Assembly: GCF_001686985.1 (NCBI RefSeq)
Contig: NZ_CP015322.1
Coordinates: forward strand, 558,001-622,000
Source of the DNA: Mesorhizobium amorphae CCNWGS0123
GTDB lineage: Bacteria; Pseudomonadota; Alphaproteobacteria; Rhizobiales; Rhizobiaceae
DNA length: 64,000 bases
Direction: 5' to 3'
Below are positions 44,080 through 52,597 of this stretch, in pieces (within the stretch, counting starts at the first letter, position 1; each line of letters begins with the position of its first letter). A program made the position numbers and the translations under genes. A model generated the notes under the pieces. The model searched no databases and had not been told where the DNA came from. It saw only the letters and a list, made by a program, of their open reading frames with translations.

Positions 44080-44257
44080 GAATGAGGTGGGGGCGCGGAT
44101 GCTGCGGGATCATGAACAATTCACGGTGTGTTTTGCCCATTGATTTCGCCCGATCCATCAAGATCACCCGATCTGCTACCTGGCGGACAAACCGCACCTG
44201 ATGGGACACGGCTCGAAAGAGAAACAGCGTGGCGGATCCGATAGCGGTATTCCTCAT
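44080..44257 (-). pseudogene. Fragment of an amino-acid ABC transporter ATPase
   Basis: The minus-strand frame reads V-S-H-Q-V-R-F-V-R-Q-V-A-D-R-V-I-L-M-D, then P-Q-H-P-R. This matches the H-loop and C-terminal end of GlnQ/HisP-type ATPases, normally V-T-H-E-M-x-F-A-R-x-V-A-D-R-V. The Walker A and B parts are absent. It lies just after the PaiB-like gene and suggests a lost transporter gene. Confidence 0.6.
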
Positions 44258-44286
44258 GGCCCCTGCCCCGGATGGGACTGTTCGTG

Positions 44287-44928
44287 CTAACTCTGGACGT
44301 CGATATCCGCGCGCGCAATCATGGCGTCGCCAATCAAAATATCGCCCTGGGCTTTCAGGCCAAGGCCAGCGCCGCGCATATCTGGGGCACCGTCATCTTG
44401 GCCCAACTTGGACTTGCCGGTCAGCCTGGTAACCTCGATCTCTATGCCGACGATCGCCTTCACCAACGCGTCAATGTAATCCCTTGGAGCATGCGTCATC
44501 TTCCATGGCGTCTCGCGCGTTGCCTCGTGAATACGCGTCAGGCGCGCTACGATAGCGCGGACATAGCGTTCGTCATCGCGGATCCTGATTTGCCCATAGG
44601 CGTGAGCAACCATGTAGTTCCAGGTGGGGACCTGCCGCTGCGTCTCATGCTTGGTCGGATACCAGGTCGGCGTGATGTAGGCGTCTGCGGCGCGAAATAC
44701 GACCAGCACTTCATCGCCGTTCGCAGCATTCTGCCAGACGGGATTGGCGCGGGCGACGTGGCAATGAAGCACGCCTAACGTGCCTTGCTTGGTGTCAAGG
44801 AGAAAGGGGATGTGATTTGCATCCATTTCACCTTTGCTATTGGTGAACAGGATGCCAAGGGGATTGCGCTCGATCAGGTCGTGAAGGACCTCAAGGCGCG
44901 ACTCGATGAAATGCGACGGCAAATACAT
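44287..44928 (-). CDS. PaiB-like FMN-binding protein, second copy
   Basis: 213 residues. It shares N-H-I-P-F, C-H-V-A-R-A-N-P-V-W, W-Y-P-T-K and V-P-T-W-N-Y with the copy at 27399-28034, and the two are clearly homologous end to end. AAAGGAG precedes the ATG. It follows the trans-sulfuration gene by about 215 bp on the same strand. Confidence 0.9.
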   Translation of the reverse strand: MYLPSHFIESRLEVLHDLIERNPLGILFTNSKGEMDANHIPFLLDTKQGTLGVLHCHVARANPVWQNAANGDEVLVVFRAADAYITPTWYPTKHETQRQVPTWNYMVAHAYGQIRIRDDERYVRAIVARLTRIHEATRETPWKMTHAPRDYIDALVKAIVGIEIEVTRLTGKSKLGQDDGAPDMRGAGLGLKAQGDILIGDAMIARADIDVQS

Positions 44929-45095
44929 GACCGCTCCTTTGATGCCTAGTGCTATCCCCAGCACCTTTTGCCTTGGCTCTGCGACAAATGTCTTGCCCTT
45001 CCCTGGGTCAGAACCGGCGAGTTGGCGAATTTCGCGCTGACATGCCAGAGACGTTCAGGGCACAAAATTCGCACCGGCTTGAAGATCGCCCAGGG

Positions 45096-45127
45096 CCAAG
45101 TAAATGCTCAAAGAGCAATTCACTTGG
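45096..45127. terminator. Imperfect hairpin after the trans-sulfuration gene
   Basis: CCAAGTAAATGCTC and GAGCAATTCACTTGG pair with small mismatches around a short loop, giving a stem of about 14 bp, 18 bp beyond the stop on the minus strand. There is no T tract, so it may be an attenuator or an mRNA-stabilising hairpin rather than a classical terminator. Confidence 0.45.
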
Positions 45128-45144
45128 CAAGAAGGGCCACTCCC

Positions 45145-46365
45145 CTAGATTTTGTGGGATTTTCGGAACGTTTCGTCCAATGCATTCTCGATGTCGGCGA
45201 TGAGATCGCTTGGGTCTTCCAGGCCGATTGAGAGGCGCAGATGTCCATACTTTTGGAAGTTGGGCGGATATTTGTTCGAGCCGCCTCGTCCGCCGCCGCC
45301 AACGTGAACGATCAGGCTCTCGTCATGCCCGAGCGAGACCGCGGAGGTGATCACCTTCAAATTGCCCACGAAGCGGTTTTGCGTGTCCGGATCGCCTTCC
45401 ACCGCGAAAGCCATCATCGCGCCGTAACCTTGGCCTGCGAATTGCTTTTGCGCCAACTCATGCTGGTCATGGCCCTCAAGGCCGGGGTAGGTCACATATG
45501 CGACACGCTTGTCGGTCGCGAGGTATCGCGCAACCGTTTCGGCCGAGGAGAACTGCTGCTTGAGGCGAAGCGGCAAGGTGACCGAGCCACGCATGATCAG
45601 CCAGGCGTTGAAAGGCGAGATGGTTCCGCCGACATCCACCAGGGCGTCTGCCTTCACATGGTGGACGAGTTCCTTCGAGCCGATCACAACGCCGCCCATC
45701 GCATCGCCATGGCCGTTGATGTATTTGGTCAGCGAATGGATGACGAGGTCCGCCCCCAACGCAAGCGGTCGGAAGAAGGGCGGAGGGGTGAAGGTCGAGT
45801 CCACTGTTAGAAGCGCGCCGGCTTCCTTGGCAATCGATGACAGCGTGGCGATATCAGCCACCTTCGTGGTCGGGTTTGCGATCGTCTCGGTATGGATCAA
45901 CTTGGTGTTCGGCCGGACGGCGGCCCTCACGGCATCCATGTCGCCCATGTCTACAAAGGTGGCTTCGATCTGATAGCGTTGCGGCAGGAGTTCGGCAAAC
46001 AGCCGCCAAACCGCTTCATAGGTGACATCACCCACGACCACATGGTCGCCTGTTTTCAGGAAGGTGAAGAAGACGGCGTGAAGCGCAGCAACACCTGTTG
46101 CAAAAACAGCCGCATCCTCGCCTCCCTCGAGCGCCGCCAGCTTCCGCTGCAGGCCGATCTGGTTGTGCCCCGAATTGCGGGTATAGGAGGGCGTTTCTGT
46201 ATCTGACCAATCCATCGTCGATGGGTCTTCCGGGAGAAGATAGGAATTGGCCATGACGATCGGCGTTCGGATCGCGCCGGACGTCTTATCGATCTCGTTG
46301 CCCCCATGAACCGACAGGGTGTTGAAGGATAGCGTGGAGAGCTGATGTTTATCGGGTCTGGGCAT
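45145..46365 (-). CDS. Cys/Met metabolism PLP enzyme, second copy (cystathionine lyase / gamma-lyase type)
   Basis: 406 residues from MPRPDKHQ; an upstream TTG at 46413 overlaps the permease stop. PLP Lys in H-S-L-T-K-Y-I-N-G-H-G-D, the same string as in the paralogue at 25178. It carries a Gly-rich insert (V-G-G-G-G-R-G-G) near residue 365 that the other copy lacks. It is cotranscribed with a polar amino-acid ABC transporter, so it probably degrades the imported sulfur amino acid. Confidence 0.9.
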   Translation of the reverse strand: MPRPDKHQLSTLSFNTLSVHGGNEIDKTSGAIRTPIVMANSYLLPEDPSTMDWSDTETPSYTRNSGHNQIGLQRKLAALEGGEDAAVFATGVAALHAVFFTFLKTGDHVVVGDVTYEAVWRLFAELLPQRYQIEATFVDMGDMDAVRAAVRPNTKLIHTETIANPTTKVADIATLSSIAKEAGALLTVDSTFTPPPFFRPLALGADLVIHSLTKYINGHGDAMGGVVIGSKELVHHVKADALVDVGGTISPFNAWLIMRGSVTLPLRLKQQFSSAETVARYLATDKRVAYVTYPGLEGHDQHELAQKQFAGQGYGAMMAFAVEGDPDTQNRFVGNLKVITSAVSLGHDESLIVHVGGGGRGGSNKYPPNFQKYGHLRLSIGLEDPSDLIADIENALDETFRKSHKI

Positions 46366-46409
46366 TTGTGACTCTTCGTTGCTGGAGTTTGAAACAGTAA
46401 TTGTGACGT

Positions 46410-47099
46410 TCAACGCCGGGATGGCACCGACTTTTCGAGTTTCTGAAAGACCTGCGTTATGGCGAAGGTCAGGCCGACGTAAAACACCGTCACAAGGATA
46501 AGCGGCTCATAGACCAGCAGGGTGTCCTGACGGATCTTGTAGGCCGCTCCGTAGAGATCCATGACGGTCACTGAGAATACAATCGGCGTGGCTTTCAACT
46601 GAAGCACGACCTCGCCGGCAAAGGTCGGCAAAGCGATGCGGATCGCACGTGGCAGCCATATGCGACGCAAGATTTTGCCAGGGGACATGCCAAAAGCACG
46701 CGCCGCCTCGAGTTCGCCTTTTGGAACCGACAGCATCGCGCCCCTCAGGATTTCGCCTTGGTAGGCTGCGAAGTTCAGCGTAAGCGCAAGCGCTGCGAAG
46801 AAGAACCCCTCGCGCAAAATGGGCCACAAAAAGCTTGCCCTTAGGCCGGGGATAAAAGGAAGGTACGACCCAAGGCCATAATAGAGGAGCCAAAGCTGTA
46901 TCAGGAGCGGGGTGCCGCGAAAGAACGTGCAATACCCTCTAGACAACCAACGCAATGGGAAGAAGGCCCCCAATTGTGCGACCGCAAGGAGAATTGCCAA
47001 AGCGAAACCGACCGAAACAGAAATTGACAGAAGAAGAAACGTTATTGCAGCTCCCCGCACCAGCAAATCTGCATAGGAGGCAACCCAAGAGAAGTCCAT
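46410..47099 (-). CDS. Amino-acid ABC transporter permease (HisM/GlnP family), second permease
   Basis: 229 residues with about five membrane segments. The EAA loop is visible as E-A-A-R-A-F-G-M-S-P-G-K-I-L-R-R-I-W-L-P. It should pair with the permease encoded just upstream. Nine bp separate them. Confidence 0.9.
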   Translation of the reverse strand: MDFSWVASYADLLVRGAAITFLLLSISVSVGFALAILLAVAQLGAFFPLRWLSRGYCTFFRGTPLLIQLWLLYYGLGSYLPFIPGLRASFLWPILREGFFFAALALTLNFAAYQGEILRGAMLSVPKGELEAARAFGMSPGKILRRIWLPRAIRIALPTFAGEVVLQLKATPIVFSVTVMDLYGAAYKIRQDTLLVYEPLILVTVFYVGLTFAITQVFQKLEKSVPSRR

Positions 47100-47108
47100 T
47101 TTGGCCCC

Positions 47109-47831
47109 CTACGCCAATGCTCTCTGCCCGCGACGGTAATAAGCTTCCAGCGCGGTAAAAATTTGATTCGATATTAGGGTTATTGTTAAATATATCGCTG
47201 CGGCCGCCAGGAAGAAGACCATGTATTGTTTTGTATTGCTTGCGGCCATTCGTGCAGCGAGAGCCAATTCCTGGTAACCGACGACAGCTATGAGTGCGCT
47301 GTCCTTGACGACTCCCATCCATAGGTTGGCGAAACCCGGCAGGGCATTCGGAATCAGCGCGGGGAGGATCACCCTGCGGAATCGTAAGGCCGGGCGCATT
47401 CCAAACGCTTTCGCCGCTTCGAGCTGGCCGACCGGAATTGCCAGAATGGCGCCTCGCAACACCTCCGTCATGTAGGCTCCCTGGACGAAGCCGAGCACGA
47501 TCACAGCTGCGAGCAGGCCGTTAACCTCCAGCGGACCAAGATCAACCAAGGCGAGAACACGGTTCAGGCCGTCGGTCCCAGCATAGTACAATGCTATGAT
47601 CAAAATCAGTTCCGGAACGGCCCTGACCACAGTCGTGTAGAGTTGCAAAAGCCACTCAATTGATCGAAATCCGCTCAACTTTCCAAATGCGCCAAACAGC
47701 CCCAAGACCATGCCAAGGAAATAGGCGCCCATGGATATCAACAGCGTGGCGAGAGCCCCGGTGAGCAGAACGCCACCCCACCCCGGAGGGTTGATGGATA
47801 ACAATTCCAGAATTGAGTTCACAGAATTCAT
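47109..47831 (-). CDS. Amino-acid ABC transporter permease (HisQ/GlnP family), first permease
   Basis: About 240 residues; the frame is open upstream, but MNSVNSILEL is taken as the start. EAA motif L-E-A-A-K-A-F-G-M-R-P-A-L-R-F-R-R-V-I-L-P. Five or so hydrophobic segments. Part of the operon that includes the binding protein and ATPase. Confidence 0.88.
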   Translation of the reverse strand: MNSVNSILELLSINPPGWGGVLLTGALATLLISMGAYFLGMVLGLFGAFGKLSGFRSIEWLLQLYTTVVRAVPELILIIALYYAGTDGLNRVLALVDLGPLEVNGLLAAVIVLGFVQGAYMTEVLRGAILAIPVGQLEAAKAFGMRPALRFRRVILPALIPNALPGFANLWMGVVKDSALIAVVGYQELALAARMAASNTKQYMVFFLAAAAIYLTITLISNQIFTALEAYYRRGQRALA

Positions 47832-47906
47832 AGTGGAATCTTTCGAAACAGAGCTAGCGGACTTGCCGCGAAGGATGCTCGTCAGCAAATCCGCTAGATA
47901 AATGCA

Positions 47907-48668
47907 TCAGTAAGGATCGTAGTCGAAGTACTTCTTATTGAATTCCGCGTACTTCCCGTTGGCTCTTATCGCCTTGATGGCGCCGTTCAGTTTCTGCTTG
48001 AGCTCTTCGTCCCCCTTGCGAATTCCGCCGCCTACGCCTGCTCCAAGAATCTCGTCATCGGCAGCAACCGTCCCCTTGAATTCGCAACAGCCCTTTCCGA
48101 GGTCCGTTTTGAGGAATTCCTTCAGGGGCCCGGTGTCTGCAAACGCATAGTCGATCCGACCTGAAGCCAAGTCTTGCAGTGATTCATCAACAGTCGCGTA
48201 GCTTTTCTCAGTTGCTATATCTGCGAAATGTTTCTGGAAGTAAGCCGATTGCGTTGTGGAAACTGCGATCCCGATGGTCTTCCCCTTCATCTGCTCATCA
48301 GTGACCCCAGCAACTCCGTCCTTTGCTCCAATCATGCTTGCCGCTGCGGAGTAGTACTTGTCGGTGAAATCGATACGCTTCTTGCGCTCGTCCGTAATGG
48401 ACATCGAAGACCAGATTACATCGATCTTCTTGCTTTCGAGAGCGGGAATGAGGCCATCCCAGGCAATATCGACGGTTGTGCACTGCTCGTGAAGCTGTTG
48501 GCAGACCGCGTCCATAAGATCGATCTCCCAACCGATCTCTTTGCCGGAGGCATCTTTCGTCGTGTAGGGAGGATAGGCCTCGTTCGCGATGCCAAACCGG
48601 ATATCGGCATGAGCGTCTGCCGCGAAACAGAGAATGGTGAGAGTTAGAGCAATAGTCCGATATTTCAT
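47907..48668 (-). CDS. Periplasmic amino-acid binding protein (SBP family 3)
   Basis: 253 residues with a cleavable signal peptide ending about A-D-A-H-A. F-G-I-A-N-E-A-Y-P-P-Y and G-W-E-I-D-L-M-D-A-V are the family start. Two adjacent cysteines (G-K-G-C-C-E) are present. Resembles lysine/arginine/ornithine/histidine binding proteins, but the ligand is not known. Confidence 0.9.
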   Translation of the reverse strand: MKYRTIALTLTILCFAADAHADIRFGIANEAYPPYTTKDASGKEIGWEIDLMDAVCQQLHEQCTTVDIAWDGLIPALESKKIDVIWSSMSITDERKKRIDFTDKYYSAAASMIGAKDGVAGVTDEQMKGKTIGIAVSTTQSAYFQKHFADIATEKSYATVDESLQDLASGRIDYAFADTGPLKEFLKTDLGKGCCEFKGTVAADDEILGAGVGGGIRKGDEELKQKLNGAIKAIRANGKYAEFNKKYFDYDPY

Positions 48669-48704
48669 CTTAGTTCCCCTTTTTGAGAAGTTGGGTGGTG
48701 GTGA

Positions 48705-49511
48705 CTAGTGCGAACCCGCTCCAACAAATTCCTTGCAGCGGCTGCTCATGGGTGCACCGAAGACCTGGTCGGGAGGGCCGTCTTCCTCCACTTGGCCTTG
48801 ATGCAAAAACAGCACGCGAGTCGAGACATCGCGAGCGAACTTCATTTCGTGGGTGACCAACAACATGGTTCGGCCCTCTTCCGCTAAGCTGCGGATCACC
48901 TTGAGGACTTCACTGACCAGTTCCGGGTCCAGGGCCGACGTCGGTTCATCAAACAGCATGACGGAGGGGTCCATGCAGAGCGCGCGGGCGATCGATGCTC
49001 GCTGTTGCTGACCACCGGAAAGGAAAGCGGGATAGGCATCGCGCTTGTCGTAGAGACCCACTTTGGTGAGCAGCCCATGCGCTTTCTCGACAGCGACCTT
49101 TCGATCAACGCCAAGGACGTGAACAGGGGCTTCGATCACGTTCTCCACGATCGTCATGTGGGGCCAGAGATTGAAGCTCTGGAAAACCATCCCTAACCCT
49201 GTTCGGAGTCTCTCAATCTGGCGCCAGCTTGCTGGATGGCATTTCCCATCATGCCCAATCCGGAACTTGACGTCCTCTCCATTGACCTGGAAGGCTCCCT
49301 GGTCAGGGATTTCGAGGAAGTTGATGCAGCGCAGAAAGGTGCTCTTGCCAGAGCCTGACGAGCCGATGATCGAAACCACATCACCCTTTTGTGCCGTGAG
49401 CGAAATTCCCTTCAAAACTTCGTGGGCTCCATAACGCTTATGGACATCCCGTACGGCAAGCGCAGGTATCCCAGTGCCAGCATGCATTCTGATCTCCATC
49501 AGGCTCGTCAT
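48705..49511 (-). CDS. Amino-acid ABC transporter ATP-binding protein (HisP/GlnQ family)
   Basis: 268 residues. Walker A I-G-S-S-G-S-G-K-S-T, signature L-S-G-G-Q-Q-Q-R and Walker B V-M-L-F-D-E-P-T-S-A-L-D. It energises the two permeases of this operon. The 170 bp upstream, to the B3/B4 gene, hold nothing recognisable. Confidence 0.93.
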   Translation of the reverse strand: MTSLMEIRMHAGTGIPALAVRDVHKRYGAHEVLKGISLTAQKGDVVSIIGSSGSGKSTFLRCINFLEIPDQGAFQVNGEDVKFRIGHDGKCHPASWRQIERLRTGLGMVFQSFNLWPHMTIVENVIEAPVHVLGVDRKVAVEKAHGLLTKVGLYDKRDAYPAFLSGGQQQRASIARALCMDPSVMLFDEPTSALDPELVSEVLKVIRSLAEEGRTMLLVTHEMKFARDVSTRVLFLHQGQVEEDGPPDQVFGAPMSSRCKEFVGAGSH

Positions 49512-49681
49512 GGCTTTTCGGTGCTCATGCAGGCAACGCTCCGCAATCGCTGCGTTGCCGCAGCAAACGTCACCCTTGTGCAGTTAGTCGCAGGAGAGGA
49601 AGGCTACTCAAATCTGGCCGTTTGGCCGCGGCAGGGAGCCCGCGAACCGAGTGCCGTTATCTGGTCGCCACAGATTGTTGT

Positions 49682-50377
49682 TTAAGGAGGAGGAGTAATG
49701 GACAGCTTTTGTTTCAGGATCCCACACCCTGGCATGAGGCGCGACAAGCCGTCGGTCAGCATATCGCCTGCTTCTTCGAGCGCGTTTTCAGGCATGGTCT
49801 CCAAGCTTTCCAACAGAAACCACATGCGACCGGTCAAAGCGTCCAACCGGGTGCGAGAGCACTGTCGCCAATTCCATCTCCTGCAAGTGACGCCTGCATC
49901 ATCTCGCCAGATGGCCTCTCCCGGTGCCGGGCATTCCTTTATCGCCTCTCCATTCACAACCGTTTCGAAGACTTCAGTTCCAGCGGCAATTGTTAACCGT
50001 GGCCGCCCAACATACGCGTCGTAGTTTTCACCGCCGACAGGAAGTGCGTACCGAAGGCTGACAGCGTTGTAGAGATCGACAACGGGGTTGATCGTGGGAA
50101 CCTTGCCGTCTTTCTCCACCCGTTTTCTGAGAGCCTGGGCAGAGCAGGGAGTTCGGTTCGGCTTTGCACCGAACCGGAAGTACGTTTCCGACCAACTGGC
50201 CAAATGCGCGTCTGCCCATGGCGCACCTCCCGCCGACACAAAGTTGCAGGCCTCTGCCAGAAGATTTGTATCAACGCTTCCTGTTTCGGCATTCGTGGCA
50301 TCGATATGGATGGATATGGCGCGAAAGCCAGGGGCAATGCTGGCAATTCGTTCGTCGACAACCGGGATTTCGAACAC
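49682..50377 (-). CDS. Stand-alone B3/B4 (PheRS beta-like) domain protein
   Basis: 231 residues from a GTG start. W-x-E-T-Y-F-R-F-G-A-K-P-N-R-T-P-C-S-A-Q-A-L and N-P-V-V-D-L-Y-N-A-V-S-L-R-Y-A-L-P-V-G-G mark the B3/B4 domain that edits mischarged tRNA inside phenylalanyl-tRNA synthetase. Free-standing versions are widespread, with unclear roles, perhaps tRNA editing or amino-acid binding. First gene before the ABC operon and divergent, by 45 bp, from an XRE-cupin regulator. Confidence 0.85.
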   Translation of the reverse strand: MFEIPVVDERIASIAPGFRAISIHIDATNAETGSVDTNLLAEACNFVSAGGAPWADAHLASWSETYFRFGAKPNRTPCSAQALRKRVEKDGKVPTINPVVDLYNAVSLRYALPVGGENYDAYVGRPRLTIAAGTEVFETVVNGEAIKECPAPGEAIWRDDAGVTCRRWNWRQCSRTRLDALTGRMWFLLESLETMPENALEEAGDMLTDGLSRLMPGCGILKQKLSITPPP

Positions 50378-50421
50378 GGCCCACTAGCTCCCATTGACCA
50401 TCTTGGTGTAATATACCGACC

Positions 50422-51042
50422 ATGGAACAGAAAGTCAATATACTGACCGACGTGGGCGCCGAGGTCGAACACGTCAGTGCAATGGTCTCCCAGAACCTCA
50501 AGCTTTTCCGACGCCAGAACGGCCTCACACTTGACCAGCTCTCTCGAAAATCCGGGGTCAGCAAAGGGATGCTGGTGGAAATCGAGAAGGGCAGCGCTAA
50601 CCCCAGCATCGCCACTCTTTGCAGGATGGCAGTCGCTCTGGGGGTTTCTGTCGCAGACTTCGTAGGCGTAGCATCAAGTGTGCCAGCACGGATCGTGCAC
50701 CCGCAAGACACTTCCACATTGTGGCGAGGCCCTGGCGGAGGCAGTGCCACTCTCCTTGTGGGAACGCACGGTCCGGACGAGGTGGAGCTTTGGCGGTGGA
50801 TTATGTTTCCAGGCGAAACATTCGAATCGCCAGGGCATTCTGCGGGAACGCTCGAACTGCTGAATGTGGAAACCGGCGAGCTAACTCTGAAATTGGCTGA
50901 TACCGATCTCCTAGTTCAATCCGGTTCTTCGGTTTTGGCACGCACGGAAGACAAGCATGCCTATATGAATCGGGGCACTCAAGAGCTTCGGTTCATCATG
51001 GTGGTCGCAGAACTGCAGTATCCACGCGTGCAGCATGTTTAG
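50422..51042 (+). CDS. XRE-family regulator with cupin domain, second copy
   Basis: 206 residues. Helix-turn-helix L-T-L-D-Q-L-S-R-K-S-G-V-S-K-G-M-L-V-E-I-E-K, then A-N-P-S-I-A-T-L-C-R-M-A-V-A-L-G, followed by a cupin sensor. Colinear with the product of 18849-19448. It probably represses the divergent B3/B4-ABC-lyase genes until it binds an amino acid or derivative. Confidence 0.9.
   Translation: MEQKVNILTDVGAEVEHVSAMVSQNLKLFRRQNGLTLDQLSRKSGVSKGMLVEIEKGSANPSIATLCRMAVALGVSVADFVGVASSVPARIVHPQDTSTLWRGPGGGSATLLVGTHGPDEVELWRWIMFPGETFESPGHSAGTLELLNVETGELTLKLADTDLLVQSGSSVLARTEDKHAYMNRGTQELRFIMVVAELQYPRVQHV
50434..50448. promoter_or_regulatory. Operator palindrome of the second XRE-cupin regulator
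   Basis: GTCAATATACTGACC lies 12 bp inside the regulator gene. It differs at one position from 18840-18854 and is a close relative of 18803-18818. A weaker related site (GGTGTAATATACCGACC) is at 50404-50420, over the shared promoter. Confidence 0.62.
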
Positions 51043-51352
51043 GTACAATTCCCGTATCCCACGCTATATGCGCTTTTGGCTAAGTCGGACCGGCGGAACG
51101 ATTTCCCGCAACCCCGATGCCTGTCTCTTAGACCAGCACTGAATGCTAGAGCCATGATTGACAATACGGGATTGAACGCGTCCTTCGTCGGATGCAGCGA
51201 GGGGCACACTGGACCTGTGCGCATGCGGCAATGCCTGCCTGATGCTCGTCTGCGGAAAGCCAGAAGACGGGCTTCCGTTCCCCACGTCGAAATGGCACGA
51301 GCCAACTTCCGTGCAGCTCGACAATCTCATGCCCCAGCAGGAAATCTCCCGC
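51043..51352. other. Gap without a recognisable gene
   Basis: About 310 bp between the XRE regulator stop and the Lrp remnant. It probably includes the decayed 5' end of the Lrp gene; nothing else could be recognised. Confidence 0.4.
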
Positions 51353-51767
51353 GGTGTAGGCCCTTCGGCGCCAGCGGTAGCGCGCCGCCTTCAAACGGCT
51401 TCGCTCCACCGGATAATCAAGAAGAAGGACATCTCTGTCGTAAACGAGAGGGCGATTGGGCGCCCCCTGACGGTTATCGCGGAGGTGACGACCGAAACAG
51501 GAAAGACTGGATCTGATCGACGAGATAAAAAAGCGTTTCGCGAGCTGTCCACAGGTGCAGCAGTGCTACTGCATCACTGGCGAGACGGACTTTGTGCTTA
51601 TCATGAATGCCAGCGACATGGATGAGTAAACGGCACTGATGCGCCAATCGTTCTTCGAGGGCGGAAATGTGACGAGCTTCGAAGCTGCGTTGCAATGGAG
51701 AAAGCCGACGGCCGATCCCGCTTTTGTCTCACCTGCGCATCGGAATGGTTTCGTCTTGATATTCTAG
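51353..51767 (+). pseudogene. Lrp/AsnC-family regulator, frameshifted with an internal stop
   Basis: Part of the HTH (V-G-P-S-A-P-A-V-A-R-R-L-Q) and the linker (I-G-R-P-L-T-V-I-A-E-V-T-T-E) lie in one frame. The RAM domain continues in another from 51513: C-P-Q-V-Q-Q-C-Y-C-I-T-G-E-T-D-F-V-L-I-M. A TAA interrupts this part after D-M-D-E before F-F-E-G-G-N-V. A dead regulator, convergent with the hydratase gene and overlapping its stop by 4 bp. Confidence 0.8.
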
Positions 51768-52576
51768 ACTAGATCCAAGCTTATATCCTTGAACGGAATT
51801 TCCAAAGGCTGTGCTCGCCACCGCTGTCCCGACTGAGCCGGTAGAGCTACGGTCAAAGTGCCTGTGGTAACGATGTCTCCCGATTTGAGGGGTTGACCGC
51901 CAAAGCGCTCCAGTTCTCGTACCAAATAGGCTAATGCGGCGAGAGGGCTACCCAGGACCTGCGACCCACCACCCACCGCCGCGGAACCGTTTTCACAAGC
52001 AAGCGTCACCGAAAAGCTATGCAGTTGCTTTCCCCATCGCTCGCGGTCACTTTTGATTGAGTGCCGGGAGCCGAGAAGTAGGGCAACATGAACACCCGTT
52101 GCCGCAGCATCTGCGACATTGAAACGCCATTCTGGAAAGATCGACGTGCAAACCTCGAAGCCGAGTGCTGCCCATTCCACACACGAGAGAAGATCGTGTT
52201 CGTCCATGCGAGGGTCCGGAGGTGCGCACAAGCCGAGCGCGACTTCAGCCTCCATTCTGACGTTCGGCCAATGCGCTACCGCAAGGCTCGTCTTCACGCC
52301 TAGATCGAACGTTGTTTGGTCGTAGAGGTAATTCCAGATTGGCCCGCTGATCCCGTAGCCGGCCCACGCGGCAGAGTTGGTAAAGCCAATCTTGCGGCCG
52401 ACTATTCGCTCACCATTTGCCTCGCGTCTGCGTCTTATCTCTTCGACAACCCAGTATGCATCCGCCAGTCCAAAGTTTGGATAACGGGACGTAAAAGGTG
52501 AGACCTCTCGCAGGACATCGCGTGTATTCTGAACTTCATCCGCAATATCCGATAAGATATTCTTGGGAAGCTGCAC
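51764..52576 (-). CDS. 2-keto-4-pentenoate hydratase / FAH-family enzyme
   Basis: 270 residues. G-R-K-I-G-F-T-N, E-A-E-V-A-L-G-L and L-G-S-P-L-A-A-L-A-Y-L match the MhpD/DmpE hydratase family, which hydrates 2-oxo-4-enoates in meta-cleavage pathways. Last gene of the HAAT transporter operon. The actual substrate is open; related decarboxylases and hydrolases share the fold. Confidence 0.85.
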   Translation of the reverse strand: MQLPKNILSDIADEVQNTRDVLREVSPFTSRYPNFGLADAYWVVEEIRRRREANGERIVGRKIGFTNSAAWAGYGISGPIWNYLYDQTTFDLGVKTSLAVAHWPNVRMEAEVALGLCAPPDPRMDEHDLLSCVEWAALGFEVCTSIFPEWRFNVADAAATGVHVALLLGSRHSIKSDRERWGKQLHSFSVTLACENGSAAVGGGSQVLGSPLAALAYLVRELERFGGQPLKSGDIVTTGTLTVALPAQSGQRWRAQPLEIPFKDISLDLV

Positions 52577-52597
52577 TTAAACCTCCTACACGATGCG

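Noticed and set aside
37702..46365. Rhizobitoxine biosynthesis (rtx) cluster
   Set aside because: Homoserine and trans-sulfuration enzymes are present, but no RtxA-type fused aminotransferase or RtxC desaturase is seen.
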